Shown here in pieces: positions 52,984-60,491 of a stretch of DNA of 64,000 bases. Under the pieces are notes generated by a model. It had not been told where the DNA came from. It ran no database searches and saw nothing but the letters and a program-made list of their open reading frames with translations. Within the stretch, counting starts at the first letter, position 1. Every line of letters begins with the position of its first letter. This DNA comes from Flavobacterium sp. ACN2 (lineage in GTDB: Bacteria; Bacteroidota; Bacteroidia; Flavobacteriales; Flavobacteriaceae): the NCBI RefSeq assembly GCF_002303885.1, contig NZ_MRCM01000002.1, positions 186,001 to 250,000 on the forward strand, read 5' to 3'. The position numbers and the translations under genes are program-made.

Positions 52984-53104
52984 TCAGGCTGAGCGATCCC
53001 GCGATATTAGAAAACCCCTCTCTTTTGTCAGGCTGAGCGAAGTCGAAGCCCCAGTCCTATTGGAACGCCTTTCTCCCCAAGCCTCGGAATCGCTCAGGGA
53101 GACA
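52984..53104. repeat. Foldback repeats with TCAGGCTGAGCGA
   Basis: TCAGGCTGAGCGA occurs at 52984-52996 and again at 53028-53040, and an inverted partner CGCTCAGGGAGAC appears at about 53091-53103. The second copy continues AGTCGAAGCC. The word is, from general knowledge, common in flavobacterial intergenic DNA and resembles REP-like sequences. It fills most of the gap between the M16 pair and the EamA gene. Confidence 0.6.
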
Positions 53105-53155
53105 TTCGCATCAAATCACATTTTACATTTTACAAGTAACATTTCACAATTCAAA

Positions 53156-54022
53156 TCACTTCTTCGCCGACAAATAAACTCCAATTAAAATAATAAAAGC
53201 GCCAACAGATTGAATTGGCGTCAGGAATTCATTATCTAACAATCCCCAGAAGAATGCTACGATCGGAATTAAATACGTCACAGATGTTGCAAATACTGGC
53301 GATGACATCTGAATTAGCTTGAAGAATAGAATGTTGGCGATTCCCGTTCCAAGAACACCTAAAATTGCCACAAAAAGTATAGAGTGTTGCGTTTCTGCAA
53401 AATGTATTTTCTGACTGATATCGGTTGTGCTTAAAATGATTAATGCTGGCAAAAGCAAAACCGCAAAATTTCCTGTTGTGATACTTACAGAATTTAGATC
53501 GTGAAGATATTTTTTAATCAGATTTACGTTGATTGCATAACTAAGCGTTGCAATAACAACCAATAAAACATAGAGGTAATTTTGAGTTCCACTTGCGGAA
53601 TCTCCGCTTAAAACCAAAAGCAGACAACCTACAAGTCCGACAAAAACACCTAAAACCTGTCTTTTTTGAAACTGAATCCCAAATGCTATAATTCCTAGAA
53701 TCAAAGTGTTTAATGGCGTTAACGAATTTAAAATCGCAACTATCGAACTATTAACCTGAGTTTCTGCAATAGCAAAAAGATAAGCCGGTATAAAAGTCCC
53801 GAAAAGCGAAGTTATGGCGACAAATTTCCATTGGCGGCGCGAAATCTTTTTCAGACTATTAAAACCCACAATCAATAAAAACAAAGCAGCAAAAATAATT
53901 CGGAACGATCCTACCTGAACAGCACTTAAACCAATCAATCCTTTTTTTATCAGAATAAAAGAGCTTCCCCAGATAAGAGAAAGTATCGTTAAGTAAATCC
54001 ACTTTAACTGTTTTGTTTCCAT
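53156..54022 (-). CDS. EamA-family drug/metabolite transporter
   Basis: A 288-residue inner-membrane protein with ten predicted helices in two homologous halves (EamA/DMT family). The first half opens WIYLTILSLIWGSSFILIKKGL with RIIFAALFLLIVGF; the second carries ATLSYAINVNLIKKYL and ends VGAFIILIGVYL. Members export small metabolites or amino acids; the substrate is not predictable. It converges with nothing obvious and its start lies 103 bases from the divergent heavy-metal-domain gene. Length is normal. Confidence 0.9.
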   Translation of the reverse strand: METKQLKWIYLTILSLIWGSSFILIKKGLIGLSAVQVGSFRIIFAALFLLIVGFNSLKKISRRQWKFVAITSLFGTFIPAYLFAIAETQVNSSIVAILNSLTPLNTLILGIIAFGIQFQKRQVLGVFVGLVGCLLLVLSGDSASGTQNYLYVLLVVIATLSYAINVNLIKKYLHDLNSVSITTGNFAVLLLPALIILSTTDISQKIHFAETQHSILFVAILGVLGTGIANILFFKLIQMSSPVFATSVTYLIPIVAFFWGLLDNEFLTPIQSVGAFIILIGVYLSAKK

Positions 54023-54080
54023 AAATTGTTATTTACTGCAAATTTGTAATTATTTTACGAACTAAGCATTCTCTTTTTAT

Positions 54081-54088
54081 TAATTTTG
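54081..54088 (+). promoter_or_regulatory. Probable -7 element for the heavy-metal-domain gene
   Basis: TAATTTTG fits TAnnTTTG, 37 bases before the ATG at 54125. A TTG at the proper distance is not clear. Confidence 0.45.
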
Positions 54089-54124
54089 CAAGAATCTTAT
54101 TCGCAATTTTTAAATTTATATATA

Positions 54125-54502
54125 ATGAAAATTTCAAAAATCTTATTCGCTGTAGCAATCGCCGGTTTAGTATTTGTTGGCTGTAAAAAAGCAGAAGACA
54201 AAAGTCTTGAGGTTGTAAATGCAGAAAAAAGTGCTCCAAAAGAACACAAACCTATTGCTGCCGAAAATCTTCAAACAGCAAGCTTCAAAATTGACGGAAT
54301 GACTTGTGCTATGGGATGCGCAAAAACAATAGAAGAAGAATTATCTAATCTTGACGGAGTTGACAAAGCAACGGTTGATTTTGACAAAAAAACTGCAACG
54401 GTAAGTTTTGATAAAACAATCCAAAACTCAGAATCTTTAACAAAAGTCGTTCAAGAAACTGGAGACGGAAAAACATATAAAGTTTCGAATTTTAAATCGT
54501 AA
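54125..54502 (+). CDS. Heavy-metal-associated-domain lipoprotein
   Basis: A 125-residue lipoprotein (ATG at 54125; lipobox Cys20, VFVGC, followed by KKAEDK). Residues about 52-120 form a ferredoxin-like heavy-metal-associated domain (FKIDGMTCAMGCAKTIEEEL). The metal loop reads GMTCAMGC, that is Cys-x3-Cys, not the usual CxxC of copper chaperones. The rest of the fold (ATVDFDKKTATVSFDK) is intact. It would bind a soft metal such as copper at the periplasmic face; a lipid-anchored domain is unusual but common in Bacteroidota. It shares a bidirectional terminator with gldD. No metal ATPase is near. Confidence 0.88.
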   Translation: MKISKILFAVAIAGLVFVGCKKAEDKSLEVVNAEKSAPKEHKPIAAENLQTASFKIDGMTCAMGCAKTIEEELSNLDGVDKATVDFDKKTATVSFDKTIQNSESLTKVVQETGDGKTYKVSNFKS

Positions 54503-54518
54503 ACAGATCAATTACAAT

Positions 54519-54551
54519 AAAAAAAAGGAATCCAAATCGGATTCCTTTTTT
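54519..54551. terminator. Bidirectional terminator between the heavy-metal-domain gene and gldD
   Basis: AAAAAAGGAATCC and GGATTCCTTTTTT with a five-base loop can end both converging genes; the T run reaches the gldD stop codon. Confidence 0.9.
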
Positions 54552-55112
54552 TTATTTCCATTTCAACGTTTCCATCAAACGCTGCATATCATTTTTAACG
54601 TAACTCGCGGCAGGCATAATCGAGTCGAAATTTGGTTTAGCGTAAAAATAAACAGAGCCTATTAAAAAATGTTTTGTGCTGTCTGTAACGTAAAACTGAG
54701 AGTTTGTCGCTGCATTTCCATCAACTTGATAAAACATTCCGTAAACCTTTTTCTGCGGATTTAAATACGGCTGTTCCAAAATATCATCGGCTTTAATAAC
54801 GTGTTCGTAAGTCAGTTTTTGTGCGTCACGCAATAACTTATCAATATTTCCATTTACTGGCTTATATGTCAAATAAATCGTTGCTTTCATCTTTGGATAC
54901 GTGATTGCAAATCCGCATTCTTTCTCTCCTTTGATGATTGCATCTTCATTCATTTCGAAAGCAAACGGACAATTGTTTTCAAAATTCACATATTTTGCTT
55001 CCGGATAATCTAATCGCAGGTAACTTGCTGGTTTTGGCAAAACATCATTTTTACAGCTTATAACCGTTAACGCAAGCAAAATTGCTGATATTGAAAGTAT
55101 TTTATTAAGCAT
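54552..55112 (-). CDS. gldD: Gliding motility lipoprotein GldD
   Basis: A 186-residue lipoprotein (lipobox Cys20, TVISC, followed by KND). It matches GldD, a small protein needed for gliding and for stability of the gliding/type IX secretion motor in F. johnsoniae. Recognisable stretches are SYLRLDYPEAKYVNFENNCP near residues 30-50, GFAITYPKMKATIYLTYKP near 67-86, and AATNSQFYVTDSTKHFLIGSV near 136-156. It begins one base after the gldE stop, so the two are translated from one message, as in other flavobacteria. No catalytic motif is visible. Confidence 0.93.
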   Translation of the reverse strand: MLNKILSISAILLALTVISCKNDVLPKPASYLRLDYPEAKYVNFENNCPFAFEMNEDAIIKGEKECGFAITYPKMKATIYLTYKPVNGNIDKLLRDAQKLTYEHVIKADDILEQPYLNPQKKVYGMFYQVDGNAATNSQFYVTDSTKHFLIGSVYFYAKPNFDSIMPAASYVKNDMQRLMETLKWK

Positions 55113-55113
55113 T

Positions 55114-56409
55114 TTAATTTATGGTTACTTTTATTTGTTTTACACGCTTTTTATCAACTGTTTCTACTGTGAAAATACAGTTTTCGAAAGGTATTTTTTG
55201 ATCTTTTTTAGGAAAATTACCCAAAATCTCCAGAATAAATCCGGCCAATGTTTCGGCTTCTCCTTTATGAGCTTCAAAGACATCTTCATCGACATCTACA
55301 ATTCGATAGAAATCTTTCAGGTTTATTTTTCCCTCAAAAAGAAAATTATTTTCATCGATCTGCGAGAAGTTTAGATTTTCATCGTCAAACTCATCACTAA
55401 TATCTCCAACAATTTCTTCGATAACATCTTCTAAAGAAACTAATCCAGAAGTACCTCCATATTCATCAACCACAATGGCTAAATGGCTTTTTAAGCTCTG
55501 AAAATCCTTTAGCAGATTATCTAGTTTTTTATTCTCAGGAACAAAAAACGCTTCTCTAATCAAAGAGGTCCAGTCAAATTCTTCTTTATCAATATGAGGC
55601 AGTAAATCTTTTACAAAAAGCACGCCTTCAATTTGATCGATATTATCTCGATAAATAGGAATTCTCGAAAAACCTGTTTCTATTATTTTAGGATAAATCT
55701 CCGCAAATGTTTCTGATATTTCCAATGCAAAAATATCAATTCTCGGACTCATTACCTGTTTTGTATCTGTATTTCCAAAAGAAACAATTCCTTCCAGAAT
55801 TTTTTGCTCTTCTGTCGATGTCCCTTCCGAATCTGTAAGTTCCAATGCCTGAGAAAGTTGATTAACAGAAAAATTACTTTTTTGCTTTCCTAATTTATTT
55901 TGAAAATATATAGTAACGGCACGCATTGGCAAACTAACAGGAGAAAGCACTTTGTCTAAAAATGCCAGCGGATACGCAACTCGCTTAGCAAAACGGATAC
56001 TATTTCTGCTAGCGTAAACTTTAGGAAGAACTTCACCAAATAATAAAATTAAGAAAGTAACTAAAATTACCTCTAGAGTAAATTTAAAGGCTGGCGAACT
56101 TATATTGGCAAAAATATTTTGCCCTATATAAGCAAACAGGATTACTACACCAATATTAAAAAAGTTATTCGCGACCAATAAAGTTGCCAAAAGCTTTTTG
56201 GGCTTTTCTAATAGATTCGAAATAATTTTACCTTTTGCTGGACTATCATTTAAAGAATCATCGATGTCTTGCTGCGATAAAGAAAAAAGAGCTACTTCAG
56301 CACCAGAAACGATTGCTGAAAGAAATAATAAAATAAAAATTCCGACGAAACCAATAATTAAATTGGCGTCAAGATTTGTAGAAAAAAGTAAACTGGGCTC
56401 TGGGTCCAA
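55114..56409 (-). CDS. gldE: Gliding motility protein GldE (CNNM/CorC-like)
   Basis: A 431-residue inner-membrane protein with the CNNM/CorC layout: four-helix DUF21 domain (about 15-195, SAIVSGAEVALFSLS; EVILVTFLILLFGEVLPKVYA), two CBS domains (about 205-330; FSRIPIYRDNIDQIEGVLFVKDLLPH, VDEYGGTSGLVSLEDVIEEIVG) and a C-terminal CorC-HlyC domain. GldE works with GldD, and a related protein affects type IX secretion. The start is TTG at 56409 (Met-Asp-Pro-Glu-Pro), chosen because no ATG precedes the first helix and the DPEPS opening fits the family. It lies 26 bases from ssb and abuts gldD. Confidence 0.94.
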   Translation of the reverse strand: MDPEPSLLFSTNLDANLIIGFVGIFILLFLSAIVSGAEVALFSLSQQDIDDSLNDSPAKGKIISNLLEKPKKLLATLLVANNFFNIGVVILFAYIGQNIFANISSPAFKFTLEVILVTFLILLFGEVLPKVYASRNSIRFAKRVAYPLAFLDKVLSPVSLPMRAVTIYFQNKLGKQKSNFSVNQLSQALELTDSEGTSTEEQKILEGIVSFGNTDTKQVMSPRIDIFALEISETFAEIYPKIIETGFSRIPIYRDNIDQIEGVLFVKDLLPHIDKEEFDWTSLIREAFFVPENKKLDNLLKDFQSLKSHLAIVVDEYGGTSGLVSLEDVIEEIVGDISDEFDDENLNFSQIDENNFLFEGKINLKDFYRIVDVDEDVFEAHKGEAETLAGFILEILGNFPKKDQKIPFENCIFTVETVDKKRVKQIKVTIN

Positions 56410-56435
56410 ACTGAATAAAATTAGTTAAACATCGC

Positions 56436-56873
56436 TTAAAAGGGCAGATCGTTAATTGGAAGCCCTTCAGGAGCATCAAAGTTAGTGTTTTTTGCCGACT
56501 CTGTATCCTGGTTTTGTTTAGTATACGCAGTTTCTTTTTTAGTTGTCAGGAAAGTAAACTCCGTTACCTGAATTTCGGTCGTATATTTTGTCGTTCCATC
56601 TTCTGTTTGCCACTGGCGAGATTTTATTCTTCCTTCGACATAAATTTTGTCTCCTTTAGAAAGATATTTTTCGCAAATCTCTGCAGCTTTATTACGCACA
56701 ACCAAATTATGCCATTCTGTAGAGGTTATTTTTTCATTAGTCGTTTTATTGATATATACCTCATTGGTAGCCAGCTGAAAACGTCCGATGCAGTTTCCTC
56801 CATCAAAATAATGCATCTTTACATCATCGCCTAAATGGCCAATAAGCATCACTTTATTTAATGTTCCGTTCAT
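56436..56873 (-). CDS. ssb: Single-stranded DNA-binding protein
   Basis: A 145-residue OB-fold protein (start at 56873, MNGTLNKVMLIGHLGDD; an upstream in-frame ATG at 56915 overlaps mutY and gives a non-family N-terminus). NKVMLIGHLGDDV, CIGRFQLATNEV, STEWHNLVV and DKIYVEGRIKSRQWQ are the standard SSB signatures. The C-terminus ends in an acidic tail with Phe (GLPINDLPF), which recruits partner repair proteins. It lies between mutY and gldE, a common arrangement in flavobacteria. It coats single-stranded DNA in replication, recombination and repair. Confidence 0.95.
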   Translation of the reverse strand: MNGTLNKVMLIGHLGDDVKMHYFDGGNCIGRFQLATNEVYINKTTNEKITSTEWHNLVVRNKAAEICEKYLSKGDKIYVEGRIKSRQWQTEDGTTKYTTEIQVTEFTFLTTKKETAYTKQNQDTESAKNTNFDAPEGLPINDLPF

Positions 56874-56908
56874 AGTTTTGGTGGTATTTCTCCCAAAGAT
56901 ACATTTTT

Positions 56909-57955
56909 TTAGCAATTTATTTCTTGCTTTTCTATAAAATTATACAACACAATAGGAAAAGGAAAAGTTTTCAATTTTTGAGCATCTACTCCGTTTTCGA
57001 CTTCCTCTTTCACTTTAATTTTCCAAAATTGAATATGCAAATGTTGGTGCGAAAGCTTGTGTATAAGCGTCGATTCGTTGCAATCTTCTACACTTATAAT
57101 AGTATACTTTGTAAAAATTTCATTTTTGACTGTTCGAGAAATCTCGTCAAAATCAACAATTGATTGCGTTTCCAATAACGGAAACTCATATAAATTATGC
57201 CAAATTCCTTTTGCAGTTCTTTTTTGAATTAATGTGTTTCCTGAAGCATCTTCTAAAATCAAATAATTAAAGTAACGATTGGTCACTTTTACCTTTTTTG
57301 ACTTAACAGGAAGCATATTTACTTTTCCTTTTTGCAAAGCAGCACAGCTTTCGTTAAAAACACAAATCGCACAATTAGGACTTTTAGGAACACATTGCAG
57401 CGCACCAAACTCCATTATGGCCTGATTGAATATCGCTGGATTATCTTTAGGCATTAATTGCTGTGCCAAAGCGGCAAACTCTTTTTTGGTTGCAGGAAGC
57501 GCAATATCAGATTCAATATCAAAATAACGAGCCAAAACCCTAAACACATTTCCATCTACAACAGGAACCGCTTCATTATAAGAAAAAGAAGCTATTGCAG
57601 CAGCTGTATATTCGCCAACACCTTTGAGTTTTAGCAGCTCTTTATAAGAATCAGGAAAAACTCCATTTAAGTCATTAGATATATATTGAGCCGTTTTATG
57701 AAGATTACGAGCTCGAGAATAATACCCGAGACCTTGCCAAAGTTTCAAAACTTTCTCTTCTGAAGCATCTGCTAAATGTTTTACGGTAGGAAATTCCTGA
57801 GTAAATGAAAAAAAATAAGGCATTCCTTGCGCAACTCGCGTCTGCTGAAGCATGATTTCTGAGAGCCAAATCTGGTACGGATCGACCGTTTTTCGCCACG
57901 GTAAATCACGCTGGTGCTGTAAATACCATTTTATCAATATGTTATGAAAATCCAT
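56909..57955 (-). CDS. mutY: A/G-specific adenine DNA glycosylase MutY
   Basis: A 348-residue base-excision repair enzyme that removes adenine paired with 8-oxoguanine. The helix-hairpin-helix (LLKLKGVGEYTAAAIASF near 107-124), catalytic Asp in PVVDGNVFRVLAR near 130-142, Glu in EIMLQQTRVAQ near 33-43 and the four-Cys iron-sulfur site CVPKSPNCAICVFNESC (C-x6-C-x2-C-x5-C) near 193-209 are all intact. The C-terminal part is the NUDIX-like 8-oxoguanine recognition domain (YLILEDASGNTLIQKR, ESTLIHKLSHQHLHIQFW). It is first of the mutY-ssb-gldE-gldD run. Confidence 0.95.
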   Translation of the reverse strand: MDFHNILIKWYLQHQRDLPWRKTVDPYQIWLSEIMLQQTRVAQGMPYFFSFTQEFPTVKHLADASEEKVLKLWQGLGYYSRARNLHKTAQYISNDLNGVFPDSYKELLKLKGVGEYTAAAIASFSYNEAVPVVDGNVFRVLARYFDIESDIALPATKKEFAALAQQLMPKDNPAIFNQAIMEFGALQCVPKSPNCAICVFNESCAALQKGKVNMLPVKSKKVKVTNRYFNYLILEDASGNTLIQKRTAKGIWHNLYEFPLLETQSIVDFDEISRTVKNEIFTKYTIISVEDCNESTLIHKLSHQHLHIQFWKIKVKEEVENGVDAQKLKTFPFPIVLYNFIEKQEINC

Positions 57956-58014
57956 TGCAAAATACTTAGATTACAAAAGTAAATGTTTATGTAATTAAAA
58001 TTTAACGAATTAGC

Positions 58015-58046
58015 TTGATTAATTATTTTTTTAATTCCTATATTTG
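58015..58046 (+). promoter_or_regulatory. Consensus promoter for the HU gene
   Basis: TTG (58015-58017), a 21-base spacer and TATATTTG (58039-58046) match the Bacteroidota -33/-7 consensus, 49 bases before the ATG. Confidence 0.82.
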
Positions 58047-58095
58047 CAAACTCAAAAAAATAGTACACCATTTATAAAATAAAATAGGAAAGAAA

Positions 58096-58386
58096 ATGAC
58101 GAAAGCAGATATCGTAGCGAAGATTTCAGAGAAGCTAGGTCTTGAAAAAGGAGACGTTCAAGCAACAGTAGAAACTTTTATGGAAGAAGTTAAAACTTCT
58201 TTAGAGACTGGAGACAATGTATACCTTAGAGGTTTTGGTAGTTTTATCGTTAAAACTAGAGCTGAAAAAACTGGAAGAAACATTTCTAAAAACACTACTA
58301 TTAAAATTCCAGCACACAACATTCCTGCTTTCAAACCTGCAAAAGTTTTTGTAGAAGGAGTTAAAACCAACAACGAAGCAAAATAA
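58096..58386 (+). CDS. HU-like DNA-binding protein
   Basis: A 96-residue histone-like protein of the HU/IHF family. MTKADIVAKISEKLGL, VETFMEEVKTSLETGDNVYLRGFGSFIV and the arm region RAEKTGRNISKNTTIKIPAHNIPAFKPA are complete; PxF... at the loop carries the proline that inserts between DNA bases. HU compacts and bends DNA. It has the best promoter in the window and is followed after 27 bases by the 30-residue basic protein gene, probably in the same transcript. Confidence 0.96.
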   Translation: MTKADIVAKISEKLGLEKGDVQATVETFMEEVKTSLETGDNVYLRGFGSFIVKTRAEKTGRNISKNTTIKIPAHNIPAFKPAKVFVEGVKTNNEAK

Positions 58387-58413
58387 TATTAATTAACATA
58401 AATCTGACACAAT

Positions 58414-58506
58414 ATGCCAAGTGGTAAAAAAAGAAAGAGACATAAGGTAGCTACTCACAAACGTAAAAAAAGAGCGAGAGCTAACCGCCACAAAAAGAAA
58501 AAGTAG
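58414..58506 (+). CDS. 30-residue highly basic protein, probable ribosome-associated
   Basis: A 30-codon reading frame, ATG at 58414 to TAG at 58506, giving a protein that starts MPSGKKRKRHKVATHKRKK and ends HKKKK. Of 30 residues 20 are Lys, Arg or His. It follows HU by 27 bases, and its stop codon is inside the terminator stem (58501-58525), so HU plus this protein look like one transcript ended right at its stop. Codons such as CGT, AAA and GCT are used freely and the start has an A-rich leader. From its composition it probably binds RNA, most likely the ribosome. From memory, flavobacterial ribosomes contain extra small proteins, but I cannot confirm that this is one. Confidence 0.75.
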   Translation: MPSGKKRKRHKVATHKRKKRARANRHKKKK

Positions 58507-58525
58507 TTTTAAACTACTTTTTTCT
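58501..58525 (+). terminator. Terminator overlapping the basic-protein stop codon
   Basis: AAGTAGT and ACTACTT pair around a five-base loop, followed by TTTTTTC. The first arm includes the stop codon, so translation to the end of the small gene touches the hairpin. Confidence 0.8.
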
Positions 58526-58550
58526 TTTTAAACGTTCATTGAAATTTGGG

Positions 58551-58647
58551 AAATTTCAAAAATTCCAAAAAATAAAATCCAAAATCCAAAAATTAAGAAA
58601 TCAATATTGATTTAATTGGAATTTGGAATTTAAAAATTTGAAATTTA
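58551..58647. repeat. AATTCCAAA foldback between the basic-protein gene and rng
   Basis: AAATTTCAAAAATTCCAAAA (58551-58570) can pair with TTGGAATTTAAAAATTTG-type sequence at the right end (58616-58647); a small palindrome CAATATTG is in the middle. It is part of the recurring AATTCCAAATTCC family of the window. No gene lies in this 293-base gap. Confidence 0.55.
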
Positions 58648-58703
58648 AGTTTCCCTCCCGGGTTCAATACCTGTTAAAATATTGTTTAATCCATCTGTAG
58701 ATA

Positions 58704-58738
58704 AGATTTTAGATTTTAGACTTTAGATTTTAGATTTT
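58704..58738. repeat. 7-bp tandem repeat (AGATTTT, five copies)
   Basis: Five head-to-tail copies of AGATTTT, the third reading AGACTTT, lie 62 bases before the rng start. Such heptamer arrays are simple slippage-prone sequences. Confidence 0.8.
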
Positions 58739-58799
58739 TATTAATCTATACTCTTCTCTCTTTTTCTATTTTCTGAAAAAACAGATAAAAATTTACAGT

Positions 58800-60344
58800 G
58801 TGAATAAAGAATTAATCATTAGATCTAGTTCTGAAGCAGTAGATTTTGCCTTATTAAAAGATGGAAAACTAATTGAATTACACAAAGAAGAAGAAAAAAG
58901 CAACTTTCAGGTTGGTGATATTTTTATTGCCAAAATCAGAAAACCAGTTGCTGGACTTAACGCCGCTTTTGTAAATGTAGGCTTCGAAAAAGATGCCTTT
59001 TTACATTATCACGATTTGGGTCCAAATCTAGCTTCTCAGCTGAAATTCATAAAACTTGTAAGCGCAGGTAAATTAAAAGATTTCTCCCTAAAAACCTTTC
59101 AGTTTGAAAAAGAGATTGACAAAGATGGCATCATTACTGATATTTTAAGTGCCAATCAATCTGTCTTAGTTCAAGTAGTTAAAGAACCTATATCAACCAA
59201 AGGCCCAAGAATAAGTGCTGAGCTTTCTCTTGCCGGAAGATTTATTGTTCTAGTTCCTTTCTCTGACCGTGTTTCTATTTCTCAAAAAATAGAGGACAAA
59301 AAAGAAAAGGATCGTCTAAAAAAACTTGTTCTATCGATCAAACCTAAAGGATTTGGTGTTATTGTTCGTACAGTAGCCGAAGGCAAAAACGTAGCCGAAT
59401 TAGAAAAAGATTTGCAGAACCTGCTTGGCAGATGGTCTGCAATGTGTAAAAAATTACCAACTGCTCATCATCCATCAAAAGTATTAGGAGAGCTTAATAG
59501 GGCTTCTTCGATATTAAGAGATGTATTTAATGATACCTTCAGTGGTATTCAAATAGATGATGAAGAGTTGTACCATCAAACGAAGGAATATTTGCAAGAA
59601 ATTGCACCTTCAAAACAATCGATTGTTAAGTTTTATCAATCAAATGACACTCCCATTTTTGAGAAATACAATATAGAGAGACAAATCAAAACTTCTTTTG
59701 GCCGAACTGTTTCCATGAGCAAAGGTGCGTATCTTATTATAGAACACACTGAAGCGTTACACGTTATAGACGTAAACAGCGGAAACCGTTCTAATAAAGC
59801 GACCAACCAAGAAGACACAGCCATGGAAGTGAATATGATTGCCGCAGCAGAAATCGCACGACAACTTCGTTTGCGTGATATGGGCGGAATAATCGTAGTT
59901 GATTTTATCGATATGTCTAATCCAGAAAACAGGAAAGTTTTGTTCGACTTCTTGCGAGAAGAAATGAGCGACGATAAAGCAAAACATAAAATATTACCGC
60001 CGAGTAAATTTGGTTTGGTCCAGATTACAAGACAGCGCGTAAGACCAGAAGTGAATATCAAAACCAGAGAGGAAGATCCTAACAAACATAATGGTGAAAT
60101 TGAAGCTCCAATTTTAATCATTGATAAGATCACCGCTGATTTAGAAAGACTTTTAAAAAACCACAATAAGGTTGTACTAAACACACACCCGTTTGTGGCT
60201 GCATACCTCAGTAAAGGTTTTCCATCATTACGTTCAAAATGGTTTTTTGAACATAAGAAATGGGTGAAAATCATACCTCGTGACGCTTACACGTACTTAG
60301 AATACCATTTCTATGATAAAAAAGGAAATGTTATTTCAGAATAA
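58800..60344 (+). CDS. rng: Ribonuclease G/E family protein
   Basis: A 514-residue endoribonuclease, start GTG at 58800 (MNKELIIRSSSEAVDFALL). An S1 RNA-binding domain (about 35-125, FQVGDIFIAKIRKPVAGLNAAFVNVG) leads to the RNase E/G catalytic domain with HVIDVNSGNRS near 320 and GGIIVVDFIDM near 362 (the two Asp metal ligands), then ITRQRVRPEV. It lacks the long C-terminal degradosome scaffold of E. coli RNase E, so it is the short RNase G type used for rRNA 5' processing and mRNA decay. It follows a structured gap and ends in a terminator. Confidence 0.95.
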   Translation: MNKELIIRSSSEAVDFALLKDGKLIELHKEEEKSNFQVGDIFIAKIRKPVAGLNAAFVNVGFEKDAFLHYHDLGPNLASQLKFIKLVSAGKLKDFSLKTFQFEKEIDKDGIITDILSANQSVLVQVVKEPISTKGPRISAELSLAGRFIVLVPFSDRVSISQKIEDKKEKDRLKKLVLSIKPKGFGVIVRTVAEGKNVAELEKDLQNLLGRWSAMCKKLPTAHHPSKVLGELNRASSILRDVFNDTFSGIQIDDEELYHQTKEYLQEIAPSKQSIVKFYQSNDTPIFEKYNIERQIKTSFGRTVSMSKGAYLIIEHTEALHVIDVNSGNRSNKATNQEDTAMEVNMIAAAEIARQLRLRDMGGIIVVDFIDMSNPENRKVLFDFLREEMSDDKAKHKILPPSKFGLVQITRQRVRPEVNIKTREEDPNKHNGEIEAPILIIDKITADLERLLKNHNKVVLNTHPFVAAYLSKGFPSLRSKWFFEHKKWVKIIPRDAYTYLEYHFYDKKGNVISE

Positions 60345-60349
60345 ATCAA

Positions 60350-60382
60350 AAACCGCCTTTCGTGAGATTGGCGGTTTTTTTG
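60350..60382 (+). terminator. Terminator after rng
   Basis: AACCGCC and GGCGGTT enclose a 12-base loop and are followed by a T run. Confidence 0.9.
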
Positions 60383-60491
60383 TGCTTTTTTATAACTTCT
60401 TTTATGTCTTATACTAACACAAAAAAAGCTTATGCGTTTACAAAATATTTATATTTTAAAGTAAGTTTATATAATCTTTAAAAGATAATAA

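Noticed and set aside
52934..53188. Plus-strand reading frame through the repeat gap
   Set aside because: It crosses a terminator and foldback repeats and has no protein-like pattern.
58645..58690. tRNA-like T-arm (CCCGGGTTCAATACC)
   Set aside because: No acceptor, D or anticodon stem can be formed around it.
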